Source: Enoplolaimus lenunculus
Lineage: Eukaryota; Nematoda; Enoplea; Enoplida; Thoracostomopsidae
Reading direction: 5' to 3'
DNA: 64,000 nucleotides
NCBI GenBank assembly: GCA_030248215.1
Contig: JASANG010003737.1
Coordinates: 124,001 to 188,000, forward strand
The translations under genes and the position numbers were made by a program. Of the stretch, positions 24,401-35,640 are shown piece by piece. The notes below the pieces were generated by a model. The model made no database searches and was not told where the DNA came from. It saw only the letters and a program-made list of their open reading frames with translations. Numbering within the stretch: the stretch's first letter is position 1; each line of letters opens with the position of its first letter.

Positions 24401-27400
24401 CGAAGTATATGGAAGATATGATGGCTGTGTTTGAGTCGTGTCAAGACCTTGAAATGAAGCGATTTCGATTTTTCAAAGAAATGTTAAAAAATATTCACGG
24501 ATGTTTGGATTTGTCAAAAGATCCAAAGTAAGTTTGTGTTGTGGTCGCTTCAAATTAAAGTCGAAATCAGGCTGAGTTATACTTATCCTGGACTGCGCGT
24601 GCCTTATTACATAGTTTCTGTAAATATTCACTTTACTGGTGTCATTGCTTGTCAATTTTGCCAAAGGTGGTTTGCAAAACTAACAAATTTTGGTAGGAAC
24701 GCTTTATTTTAATGTAATGTGAATAGTATCTGTAAACGTATTTTTAATAAATAAAATTTTCTTGTCATTACGTTACCACAATTTAATAGAGTTTTTGTGG
24801 TTTCGAAAAGGCATTGAAATATCTATTTTTTAGAACTTTATAACATAACGCTGTACATTTTCTGTCGTAGAACACGATCCATTTATGAAGAATATATGCA
24901 AACGGTGGAAAGTTCCGACGCAAATCTTGATTTGAAATGGTGGTCGCAAAATCATGGCCCGTCAATGCCAATGAATTGGCCTGAATTCGAAGTAAGTTGT
25001 TAACGACGCTATAGTCGCTAAAGCTGAAATTTAATTGTAACTTCCAAAAAAGGAGTACATACTTACTTTGTCCATTTTTCTAAACGAATATATCAATCAG
25101 AAAGGGTTTAGCCTTATTCACACGTGAAAGTTTTTGCAGCGAGAGCTCTCCGCTGCAACTTGCACGAGTTACTTGCAGCTGTAACTGTTGTCAAGGAAAC
25201 ATCGTTTTAATTCTGAATGTTGACATATATTTTTGCGGATAATTTGCAGACGACATCAATAAAACAAAATCAAGGATACACAATATATTATCAGTTCAGC
25301 CAATGATGAATTAATTTGCTGGCGTGTATTCTATTAATCATGTATAATATGTAGCTGCAAGTTCTCGGAATGAATTTTCGATCAAGACTTTTAGCTGCAA
25401 GAAACGTTCACGTGCTATTAAAGCTTTACTCGAAATTTCTTGGCTTGAAATCGCTTTAAAAGCTTACAATTGCTGTGTACTCAATAGATGCAAAACTAGT
25501 CTACAGTTAGCCTCGCTGTAAACTGCGAAATATCAAACAAGTGTGATGTTTGAATTAAATTAACCTTCTGGAATAAATTCAAAATGTCTGAACAAATTCG
25601 GTATCGCTCAACGACATGTCTTCCGATTGGCTAATCAAAACGCATGCGCAAGAAATTCAAGCGACTTACAGTTGCGTTCGCACGTACTAATTAAATTGAA
25701 TAGCTCGAAATTCAGTGAATAATTGCACATGTAATTACTTCAAAGCTGACTTTTTGTAACCAAACTTGAATTTTCCAAAGTGAACTGTTATTTTTGGCCT
25801 TTTGTTCAGGAGTACTCGCCTAAATTGCGGCCGTTGCATAAAAAAGAGCGCGGCGGCTCAACGCAAATTCCTGACGAACCAGTGCAGTTACGTCGGCATG
25901 AACAAGTATCACCCAGTCATGGTGGCGGGGGTAACGCGGCAGCTAATTTTTCACACAACAATTCTATGAGAGGCGTTGGAGGGAATTCCAATCTACCGTA
26001 TCCGGCACAACCTTCACATCCGCAGCCAGAAACTTCGTCGTCGTCGGCTGTGACGTCACTTCATAATGGCGATCATACCAATGCGACTGCTGATCCAATA
26101 CCCCCTTATCCAGTTGATGACTCTAGTCACGCTTCAACGTCAGCAGCTGGTCGACATAATAAAAGCGGTGCTAGGTAAATGTTCTTAAGCTGTATTCGAG
26201 TGCAGTGCTGCTAGTATTATCTCCACCATTCATGTTTGACAATTTTGTGTTGTCGACGCGATGTTTAGTTTAGGTAAGACTAAAACAGTGATATCTTACA
26301 AAGGCGTTATAAAACATGTCCGTGTGAACCTGGAATATACTAGCCACAACACTGTCATAATTGTTGTTTCAATTTTTCACTCTATTTCAGTTGTTGGAAA
26401 ACTTAACAGCTTTACTTGCCCATAAAAGTAATCGTAGCAAAATATTGAATATGTCCACTTGTCAAAAGCAGTTTTATGGTATTCGGGACCACAAAAGCAA
26501 ATATCCGATATCCGGTAGGTTTATACCCGGTAAGGATATTGTTTTTGCCGGATATTAAACCGGTACGGGAGATCCGGTGACACCTAACCATGACAAAGTT
26601 CACCTTTTGTACTACTGTACAGTCACTGACAGAATTAAGTGCACAGTAATCGCCAATGCATCTATGCGTGCGGTTTTATAATTGCGCTTGAAATTTCTTG
26701 GCTCACTAAACGCGATTGCGCTTGCGTTTCAAATCGCCGTCGTAACCTCAGTTGCAAGCGGTTGACAATTGGCTAACATGCATAAAAATTGAATAGTACA
26801 CTTCCAGTGTTTCAGAATTTTTCCTCGGTACGTTTCATATTTCGCCTTGAGGTTTTTGGTTACTGCTTAGTGCTTTTTACTATTTGGTTTAGGTATGAAT
26901 TCCGGTAAATTTAACTCTGGTTGTGTTTCTGTTACCTTTTGATACTATTCTTCAGTTCTACTCTCATGTTATGGTTATGTGTAATATCTTAGACCGGTTC
27001 AAAATCAGCCCGATTCAGTAGATTTTGCTGAATTTACGCCAACACCTCCTGAGTCTCAGTCAGAATGGTAATTCAATTGCTCGTTTTGTGGTTATTTTGC
27101 TTTCTAAAAATTAATTTAATAGTGTTTGAAAAACTTCAAATACATAAATGTGTTTGGTCGTACGTTGGTTAAAAATTATTATACTAAATCACATGCCCGT
27201 ACAACATCGCTTTGTGTAACTGACCTGGTTTGTCCGTAAATTTGGGTATGTAAGTTTTGGACCTTAACTTGAAATAGGTGTTGTGATTGTAACCTAGATT
27301 TTCATCACAATGATTTGCAAAAAGTAGACTACTTAGTTTACGTTGCGAATACGGAAACATGATGTATCTAGCAGGATGCTATTAAGGGTGTCGCTATTAT

Positions 27401-28896
27401 ATATAGTTTTTGCCTATTTAAATGCCTTCCGGTGCCGTCCAATGCCGCCTGTCACAAAGCGTCTTACCCAAATTTCCATATGGCGCCGCGCGACAACTAT
27501 GTCGCCACCGTAATTGCAAAATTCCACAAGCATCAAGCTGATTGTAGTTTGAATAAAATTCTATTCGTGTTTTTTCTTAGAACACTATGTTGGGATACCG
27601 TCGGGTTTTCTAAGGATCTGAGGATGTGGACTAAATTTCAATTAGTTTGGCATCCCTGCATTTGGTTTTCTAGTTGTAAGTAGAATATCTGTCTGTTGTC
27701 TTCCTAAGTTTGCTATCTTACCTTGTGAGAATGAGTCTTGTGAGCGAATGGAAAATGAAATGTGATGTGTTCTGCGGTATGCGTAGTGCCCCTTGATAAT
27801 CCTGTCTCATATAGGTGTATTTGTATTGTGCAGTTTGTTATCTGTAATTCCAGTTTGTGTTTGCGTTCATTGAGTTGAAAAACTAACACAAATTAACTAA
27901 AACGTGTGACTTCCCGGGAAATTATTGTCGGATCTAATATTTTGATAATCGTTTTCTAGCCGATTTATTGCTCGGGCTTGGAATGCATTAGTCGAATTAT
28001 ATAGCTGTAGTTAAGAGTTGAACATACTTTTGTGGCTAATAACTAAGTTTTCAAATTCACAGTATATGCGGTGGTAGTGCTTATGTCAAATGGTGGGACA
28101 GTATGAGGACAAACACAAAATTGAGTAATCTGATGAGATCACCATCGCATTTTGCTTATGTTATTTTGTTTTTAATTTACAGCGGTGATCATCACATTCT
28201 TCGTGGCGGTGGCGGAACTGGTGCATCCAACGGCGTATCGTCAGACCTGCAGCATACTGACATGCTACTGAATGGTCCGTCGGCGTCCGGAGGCACCGCA
28301 GCAGCAATGAGCACAAGCGGTCATAACCCGTACGAAGAGGATTGGGACTCGCGTCGCGGAACCATGATTGATACGGGTGAGCCAGGAGTGCCTGTACGTG
28401 CGTTGTATGACTATCAACAACAAGAAGACGATGAGCTGTCGTTTAAGAAAGGTACGTTAGATAGATAGGAACATAGAGGGTAAGATGGCAAATGAAGTGG
28501 ACAGACAACTTACACAGATCTATTACATTGTCATCTCGTTACATATGCAATATGTTACGGCTAAGCAGTCCTAAATAGTTTGGTCAGATTCAATTAGAAA
28601 ACGAATAATTTTCTCAGCATTGTATTGACGGTAACATCCACCCACTCTCTGCCCCTGCTCGCAAATAAGGTCACTGCGACGCTTTTGAACGGATTGTGTA
28701 TCTTTTTTCTCAGCGGTCTAGGATTATGTATGCGGATGGTATAACACTTTTTTCGTATATTTATGAAATATGCAAACATATTATTTCAGGCGATATCTTT
28801 GACAAACTTGAAGATGAAGATGAAATGGGATGGTGTAAAGGGCGCATAGGAAAACGTGTCGGGTTATATCCTGCCAATTATGTTGAGCCTATTTAA
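21471..28896 (+). CDS. pacsin: PACSIN/syndapin: F-BAR and SH3 domain adaptor
   Basis: Cytosolic membrane-bending adaptor linking endocytosis to actin. The F-BAR domain binds curved membrane, and the SH3 domain binds proline-rich partners such as dynamin and N-WASP in the known family. Eleven coding exons, all GT-AG and in phase: 21471-21489, 21810-21995, 22552-22757, 23055-23192, 24072-24143, 24373-24527, 24871-24991, 25810-26174, 26993-27067, 28183-28451, 28790-28896. Total 1,713 nt, 570 residues. The F-BAR part spans about residues 8-300 ([40 protein letters not shown]). Exons 8-10 encode a Ser/Gly/Pro-rich linker with PPYP and NPYEEDW (about residue 494), where vertebrate PACSINs have NPF motifs. 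The SH3 is residues 515-570 ([32 protein letters not shown]). The ATG was chosen because its 19-nt exon joins exon 2 in frame. AATAAA polyadenylation signals follow at about 29181 and 29281. Confidence 0.95.
26412..26583 (-). mobile_element. Half of a CCGGATATCCGG-family MITE in PACSIN intron 8
   Basis: It contains CAAATATCCGATATCCGG, GTAGGTTTATACCCGG, GATATTGTTTTTGCCGG and GATATTAAACCGGTACGGGA, the order seen in the complete copies at 46.55-47.02 and 48.02-48.39 kb. Other partial copies lie near 51.40-51.57, 55.70-55.88, 60.70-60.80, 61.10-61.32 and 63.68-63.85 kb. Confidence 0.6.
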
Positions 28897-30967
28897 ACAT
28901 TACTATTTCTTGTTTTTGTATTTTTCTTATATTTGTTTATTTTTAGTTACTGTAAATGACGTCACATCATCAAAAGTTTTTATTCATACTCACTGTAAGA
29001 TTGCGATAATTAGACTTTTTAACAATGTCAGTTTGAGTAAAAATTCTCCCTTGTTTTCGGCCATCCCAAAGACTCGAGTAATAGCGGCGAAACAGACAAA
29101 GCCATTGTAAAAGAATAGTTATGCATATTAGGCCGACAACTGCTAAGGCGAACGAAAGTTTATTGCAGTGATTTTGAGAATAAACAATTTTTCTTTGAGA
29201 ACTGTAACTATTAGCGAATTATAATATCACATATTAGTTACTGTTTCAATGAACATCAAGTTGTATCGGTATTCCTGCAAATAAACTGTTTTCATGATTT
29301 TTCCTTGTATGCCGAAAGTGGGAAAATGGTAATTATTTTGAGTCCCGAAGTAGATAAGGATTTGAATTTGGTTTCTGTAATAAGTAATCGGTGTAAAATT
29401 GGTCAAAATATTAAGGGCATATTTAGCAGAAACTGATACAGAAAGTTTGATGGGTGTGTGAGATATACATAATCGTGCAAATAGCTTGTAAGCAGTAGCG
29501 TCTTAGCATAAAATTTTGATTTTGATTCCTGTCTGTCAGGAACTTAGGCATGAATGACTCTCCTTTGGATCCGTCGGTCGGTCATAGCTTTGGAAACGTT
29601 TAAATAGTTGATTTGAGCTTAAAGGATAGTATCTTTTTCTGGCAATGCTTTGTTTTTTGAGCTATTTGACTTAATGAGTACAACTTGTTTTTGTCATTAT
29701 GCAAACTGAGTTATGTCATATATTGTTGGTGTCTTACGTTTTGTAATACGTATGTTATATATGCGTCAGGGTTCCAACCAACAAAATCATTGTATATGTA
29801 TATCGAATTCCACGCAAGTTGAGCCCATAGGGTTTGATGCTCTTTCAAAGTCGCAACGGCGTGAAACTTTTTACACGCTAAAGTGAAACTTAAAATTTGA
29901 AACTTTAATTAGATTTCTTTTTAGATTCTGACAATTTTGAAATGTTTTGGTCGATTCAATTCATACCGTACCCTTGCCCTGCAAGATGTTCGTAACCGAA
30001 ATTTGTTGGTGTGAGAGTGGAACCCTGGGTGTATTTAGAGTGTGTATTGTGCATATTTATAACAGTGTTTTAGTTGTGATTCGCGTGCAACTATTCTAGT
30101 GCTGTCGCTTGTTTACATTTTGGTGTATTTGCTATGAACCTTCTCTAGTACTACTTTTGTAGGTTATTTTTTGGCTTGCTATTTATGCTGGCATGAGTGT
30201 TGTCTAATTTTAGTAGCTCATGCTGTGTATATTTGCGATGCACTGCACATATATTTTGAATACCAGATTTTCTGATGACCGCGCAATACGGTTAGGTACG
30301 TATCAGGGTGCTAGCGCTGGTTCAGTCAAAAAATCGAAATCCTGCTGCGATAGTATAACTTGCGGCCACAACTCTATCATGCATGATCCACTTTATGATT
30401 AGTTTCGTTCTGTGGAAATTTACACACGTTACTGCGTTTGCTTCTGATGTTCCAGCAGTTGCAAATTGTGCTGCTATTTTTTAAAATTTTTGAAAAAAAT
30501 TTAATTTCATTTGTTGTTGTGCAAGAGTAGAACAGTAACTGTTAATAGGAGCATGGGCGTAGCCGTATAATATTTTTAGTATAAATCAATTTGTGTCAGC
30601 TGTTTTCTTAATTTCATACCGTCCATGCTAAAGCTTATTGTCTCCAACCTCCATGTTCCACATGTAGCATTGTTTTACAAACCCTCGATTCACTTGCTTT
30701 ACTGACGAATCAGAGTTTTGTGCATGGTGCCGAAATGTAGCAGTTGAGATATGAAGGTAACATGCATGTTTTTTTATATTTTTCTCGTGTTTATGCTTTA
30801 TATCACGACCTACCTGTCATGTTTGCTGAAAAAATTGCAAAAACAAATCACATTAGTTTGAGCGATCTTATTCTTGTTGAGCATCTCTCTTGTAAAAATG
30901 AACAGATTCAGTTTAATTTCATTAATTCGAATTGTGCAGTATGCAATCTGGCAATCGAGAACTTATA
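28897..30967. other. Downstream of PACSIN, no gene recognised
   Basis: This holds the PACSIN 3' UTR (to about 29300) and then AT-rich sequence. No hairpin, repeat family or coding exon could be supported. Confidence 0.45.
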
Positions 30968-31300
30968 CTGTATTGACCCGAATAAGAGGGGGTAATAAGA
31001 AGGGGTCCCCATTTTGAGTCCGAATCAATAGGAGTCCGTATCCCTAATAAGAGTCCGTACGCGGATAGAGTCCCTAAACCCTAATTAGAGTCCATAAGTG
31101 TCAATTAACCCTAATTGTAGCGCATAAATTACTCCAGGACCAAATAATTTGAGTTCGAAACTTTAAAGCGTACTTAAATTTTGAAAGTACATTCCTAAGT
31201 ATAACCTTGTATTGTCGCTCAAGTGCTAGACACAAGACAAATAACGTTTAATTTAACGGATAATTGTAGTACCGGATATATGTCAGTAACGAAGTGTGAT
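30968..31300 (+). mobile_element. GACCCGAATAAGAGGGG family element, right end missing
   Basis: It opens CTGTATTGACCCGAATAAG and continues GAGGGGGTAATAAGAAGGGG. The interior has many repeats of the word AGAGTCC or GAGTCCGTA and of CCTAAT (30.99-31.11 kb). A GGACCAAATAATTTGAGTTC block follows and the copy fades near TACCGGATATATGTCAGTAAC. It is one of five copies in the window, with no coding capacity. Confidence 0.65.
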
Positions 31301-32307
31301 TGCCAATAGCAGGAATGTTATTGTTTTTGTTTAATTTTTTACTGGACTGGCTTAATGCAGTGTAAATTATCAGTAAAAATTTTCTCTCTCGAAACACTGC
31401 ATGGTAATATTCTTTTTAAACCAACCGATGTTGTGGCACAAATGTTTGTACCGTTAGTTACAACTTACGGATGAAATGTTCGAATGAGCTCATGTTGGTT
31501 ACCAGGTATACATATAATTTTAAAATGTCTTGTTGCGGAAACCATGTACTTGTGTAATTGCAGTTTTTCATGTGTTGATTTGTATTTTTTGCTGGTTTAA
31601 TAGTATACGATCAAAGTCATTGATGATTTTCTTTCACATTGAAAAGTTTACGATATACGTATGCATGTTGCTGCGTTTTTTCAAGTTGGATGTTGATTTT
31701 ATTAGTTTGGGTTTTATGTTAGGCGTGGAGCAAAGAATAAACGTATGAAACTGTTGTCGACTTTTTCATGTATATCAGCAATAAAAGTGTGGGTGTGGGT
31801 TTGTGTCTCAATCTCGGTAAGTCTTAATTTTCAGGTGTCTACTTGTGTCTCGGTGGGTTTGCCAACCAAGCCAAAAACTCGGAAGCCAAATGGCATTTTT
31901 AAAAATATTTTTTCATCTGGAAACTGACTATTAAACTTTACTCTAGGCTGAAGATTACTAGCAGAACAGCAATCAAGTTTAAACATTAAGAAAATACAAC
32001 TAATTGTGAAAAACATTTTTTAAGCTCGAAAAACCGCTCTTAGTTACCCCTCGAAAATAATTGAAACAACGACTATGTCGTCTTGGTCTCAGATTTGGAT
32101 TTTTACTTGAATGGATAATTTTCCGTCGCATATTTGGCATTACATGTTTAAAAATGACCATCTATATGAAATGGACTAGTTTGAGCTGTAAGTACTTTAA
32201 CACATTTTCAAAAGAAACGTCGTGGTTTATGGAGTAGATACATCGAAAATATTTGTTGTATAAAGTATATAATATTTGTTGTATAAAGTATATAAGTACG
32301 TTAGCGA
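31301..32307. other. AT-rich stretch with no recognised gene
   Basis: Only a short direct duplication at about 32254-32294 (TTTGTTGTATAAAGTATATAA twice, minor differences) stands out. Confidence 0.45.
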
Positions 32308-32643
32308 CAGGGTGTAACCGGATATCTGTCTAAGGTAAAAATCGGTGTCCGTTTCTGTTATAAAAATAACGGACATTCCGTAATTTTTACGTTCAAAATT
32401 AATTATAAATCATGTATACAATACGCTTTTTTTACAAATATGCTGCAATTGTTTGAAATGAAATAAAAATCCCGAAATCCATCCAAAGTCTTAAAAATTT
32501 CGTAAAAACCGGTTAATATATGCACGCCTCCGTTAGATTGGCAGAAAAATAAAACATTTTTGAAACTTATATACTTCAAATATCCATTTCCGTTATTTTG
32601 ATCACTATCCGTTCCGTTATTTTTACTATCCGTTTACACCCTG
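32308..32643. mobile_element. hAT-type MITE, TCCGTTATTTTTAC family
   Basis: It begins CAGGGTGTAACCGGATATC and ends ATCCGTTTACACCCTG. The flanking octamers GTTAGCGA (32300-32307) and GTTAGTGA (32644-32651) match at 7 of 8. The right arm repeats TCCGTTATTT with the spacers GATCACTA and TTACTA, and the left arm carries their complements. It is non-autonomous. Confidence 0.8.
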
Positions 32644-32931
32644 GTTAGTGATGCAGTATAACCGTCTAGGTTCGTATTTGTGGAAAGTTATACAATTGAA
32701 CACCAAAACACATGGCTTTTCGTTTCAAACATTCCTATTGTGTATGCTGCTGTTATAAATTTATTATTCATTTTGAATGGCTTTGATATTATAGTAAATT
32801 ATAGAGGTATTTAATCTATGCTAGGCGGATATAGTTAAAATTTTTAAAACGGCGTATAGCAGGGTGCCGAAAAGCATATTAAAGAAATACTGGAATCGTA
32901 ATGTGAAAAGCAAGTATTACCAACTAGCAGG

Positions 32932-33987
32932 GTGTTATCGGATATCCGTTTTCGGTAAAAGTCGGTATCGTTTCCGTTACAGAAATACCGGAAATTCGTT
33001 TATTTTTTACATTCGAAATTAGTTATTTATGTAAAACTTCTCGCAGTTTTTCATTGCAGATGTCCTGCAATCGTCCAAACTGAAACAAAAGTAAGATATT
33101 CATTCATAAAACTTTCGGTGCATCCACCATTTTTTCTTCAAAATTTTGGAAAGAATAAAACTTATTTGAAATTTATACTTCAGTCAGGGTACAACCAGAA
33201 ATCTGCCTCCAATAGAGTTTTTGCCAGAGGTTCCGGCAATTTCGGTAGTAAAATTTTGTAAATTTTGCAAAATTTATTTGTTTAGCGCGTTTCGTTTTAG
33301 GAAAGAATTTTCGAAATTTCGCAGAAAATTAGCGTAAAAGGAAAACATATTGTAGATATTTGCTAAAATTAACTAGTTACCCATCATTTTTACTGCCTAA
33401 TTTCTCCTCACCTGCGGCTCCGGCAAGTTTCGTTGACGTCCGGCTCCAGTACTGTATTGAATCGAAGAGGGGGTAATAAAAGTGGGTCCCATTTAGAGTC
33501 GCAATCAATAGGAGTCCGTATCCCTAATAAGAGTCCGTAAGCGGATTCCCTAAACCCTAATTAGAGTCCATAAATGTCGATTATCCCTAATTGCAGCGTA
33601 TAAATGATTCCAGGAGTAAATAAAGGTGAGTTCAAAACTTTAAAGCGTACTTAAGTTTTGAAAGTAAATTCTTAAGCACAACCTTGCATTATCGCTTAAG
33701 TTTTTGATACAAGACACATGTTTAATTCAACAGATAGTTGCAATACTGGATTTAAGGTAAAGAAGGGAGGCGGAGGGTGGGTTGAATATAAATAACAGTC
33801 CGTAACCGAATAACAAGGAGAAGGGTACCCTCTGGAGAGGTTAAATAAATATCAGTCCCCCTTCTTATTCGGGTCACTATACAATTTTTCATCTTCGTTT
33901 GCACCCTGTTCAATATCCGTTTTCCGTTTGCGTTATTTCGATCACTATCCGTTTCCGTTATTTTTACTACCCGTTGACATCCTGCTA
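32932..33987. mobile_element. TCCGTTATTT-family MITE carrying nested insertions
   Basis: The left end CAGGGTGTTATCGGATATCC (about 32939) and the right end CCGTTGACATCCTG (about 33984) belong to the family of the 32.3-kb element. The middle is interrupted from about 33186 by a CAGGGTACAACCAGAAATC element, itself broken by a GAATCGAAGAGGGGG element (33450-33881) before closing at GTTTGCACCCTG (about 33909). The layering gives three insertions in order. Confidence 0.6.
33450..33881 (+). mobile_element. GACCCGAATAAGAGGGG family element, both ends present
   Basis: It opens TACTGTATTGAATCGAAGAG and closes CTTATTCGGGTCACTATA. The outer parts are inverted repeats around CCGAATAAG and GGGGG. AGTCCGTA and TAGAGTCC words repeat in the left arm. 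This is the most complete copy in the window and has no open frame. Confidence 0.65.
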
Positions 33988-34110
33988 AGTAAGTACTTAT
34001 ATATATTTTGTCTATTTCAGGTTGCCTCTTTTAGCAGACCCAAATTGTTATCTCAGTGATGTTCGGCTTTCAGCTATTTTCGGGAAATCTTTAAATTTCA
34101 GTATCTGGCA

Positions 34111-34452
34111 AGGTGCAACCAGAGGTGAAAAATACCGTAGCCGGAGGTCCACGAAAATTGCCGGAGCCGGAGGTGAGGCGAAATTTGGTAGTAAAAATGA
34201 TTTTTAATTAGTTAATTTTAGCCAATATCTGTAATGTAATATATTAAGTTGTTTGGTTTTACGCTAATTTCCTGCGAAATTTTGGAAATTCTTTCCTGAA
34301 AATTGTGACAAAAGTAAAACGAAACGCGCTTAACAGATAAATTTAGCGAAATTTTACTACCGAAATTGCCGGAACCTTCGGCCAAAGTTCCACCGGAGCC
34401 GAAGGTCGATTTTCTGCCGGAGCCAGATGCAGACGTCCGGTGGTACCCTGGT
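34111..34452. mobile_element. CCGGAGCCGGAGGT-family MITE
   Basis: It begins GGTGCAACCAGAGGTGAAAA and ends CGTCCGGTGGTACCCTGG. Sub-terminal repeats of GCCGGAGCCGGAGGT appear in both arms, with a shared core (GGTTTTACGCTAATTTCCTG). It is closely related to 36476-36814 and 42349-42660, with shorter fragments at 35.21-35.25 and 39.60-39.66 kb. Confidence 0.7.
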
Positions 34453-34459
34453 TTTTAAA

Positions 34460-35640
34460 ATATGTAGTAACAAAACGCGTCTCACACAAAAAATGGTCTT
34501 GAAATTTCCAGACAAGTAACTTCTTAAATTTTCAAAACATAAATGTCTAATATTTCAGACTTATAGCCTTAAACGTTCAAGAAACTTGTGTCTCAAATGG
34601 TTCAGACATAACTGTCTTAAATTCTAGAAATTACTATTTCCAATTATAAGACAAAGTTCTTCCTTTCAAAAAACAATTGTCTTATATTCAAGACTAATTT
34701 TGCTGATTTTTATGTATGTAAAAAAGTTGCTCCATTTATATTCTTGAGAGTATATATAAATAATCGAATTTCAAAGATATTATGCTTATACTATACAGAA
34801 CTCTGCAGCCCTTCGGTTTACATTGCCAATTTTTGTTTACGCTTTAGAATGCGCTTTGCATACTGGATCAATGTATTAAAGAACAGAGGCAGAAGAGTAT
34901 TATAGGCATATTCATATTCCTAGCGTAAGAATGTGCATAATCTTAAGCTTAGGCCAAGCAAAAAATTAGTCTAAACCTTAAGCTTCTAGTCTATTCCCAC
35001 AGAAAAACGTTCCGTCCCTGGTCTTTGCATGGGCCGCATACTGTTACGCTCCAAAAAGTAATGGTCGAATATAATATGAGCCACAGAACTAGACCCAAAA
35101 TAAGTACAGTACACGGACTGTGGTTTGCACAGAAAAGCCCCATGCTGAATTTGGAACTCGGATGAAGGTAAAAGGGTTTTAAATGACAATGAAATAACGA
35201 AATGTAGCAATCCAGGTGTAACCGGAGGTGAAAAATACCGGAGCCTTTAAATCAACACGATCTGTGGGCGCCAGAAATGAGCATGTGAAAAATTTTGCTT
35301 TTAGGCTTGTTAAGAAATTTGGACAACTAACTCGTTAGAATTGTATCAAAAATTTATAGCCAAGCTTACAAAATGTTTCATAATAATGAACATTATTAAA
35401 ACAGTTTGTGAACGGATGGGGCCTTGTCAATTATAACGGCCAGTGCTCCTAGCGTAAGCCGAAGCATCCTACTTTCTAAATAATGCAGTCCTCCAGCCTT
35501 CCAGTGGACAGACATGCCGTTAATATGGACCAACGGACGTATAGCACACACGTGTCCAGTTATCTGCCACTATCTTGACATAGTCTTGCTTCCACGTAGA
35601 TAGCTTTCTTTCACACAGAAAGTCCAGTAACCATTGAAAT
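34460..35640. other. Intergenic stretch downstream of ZNF830
   Basis: AT-rich. About 34.49-34.71 kb repeats the phrases TCTTAAATT, CAGACAT and TTCAAGA, imperfectly. A short start of a CCGGAGGT-family element lies at about 35213-35245. No gene was recognised. Confidence 0.4.
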
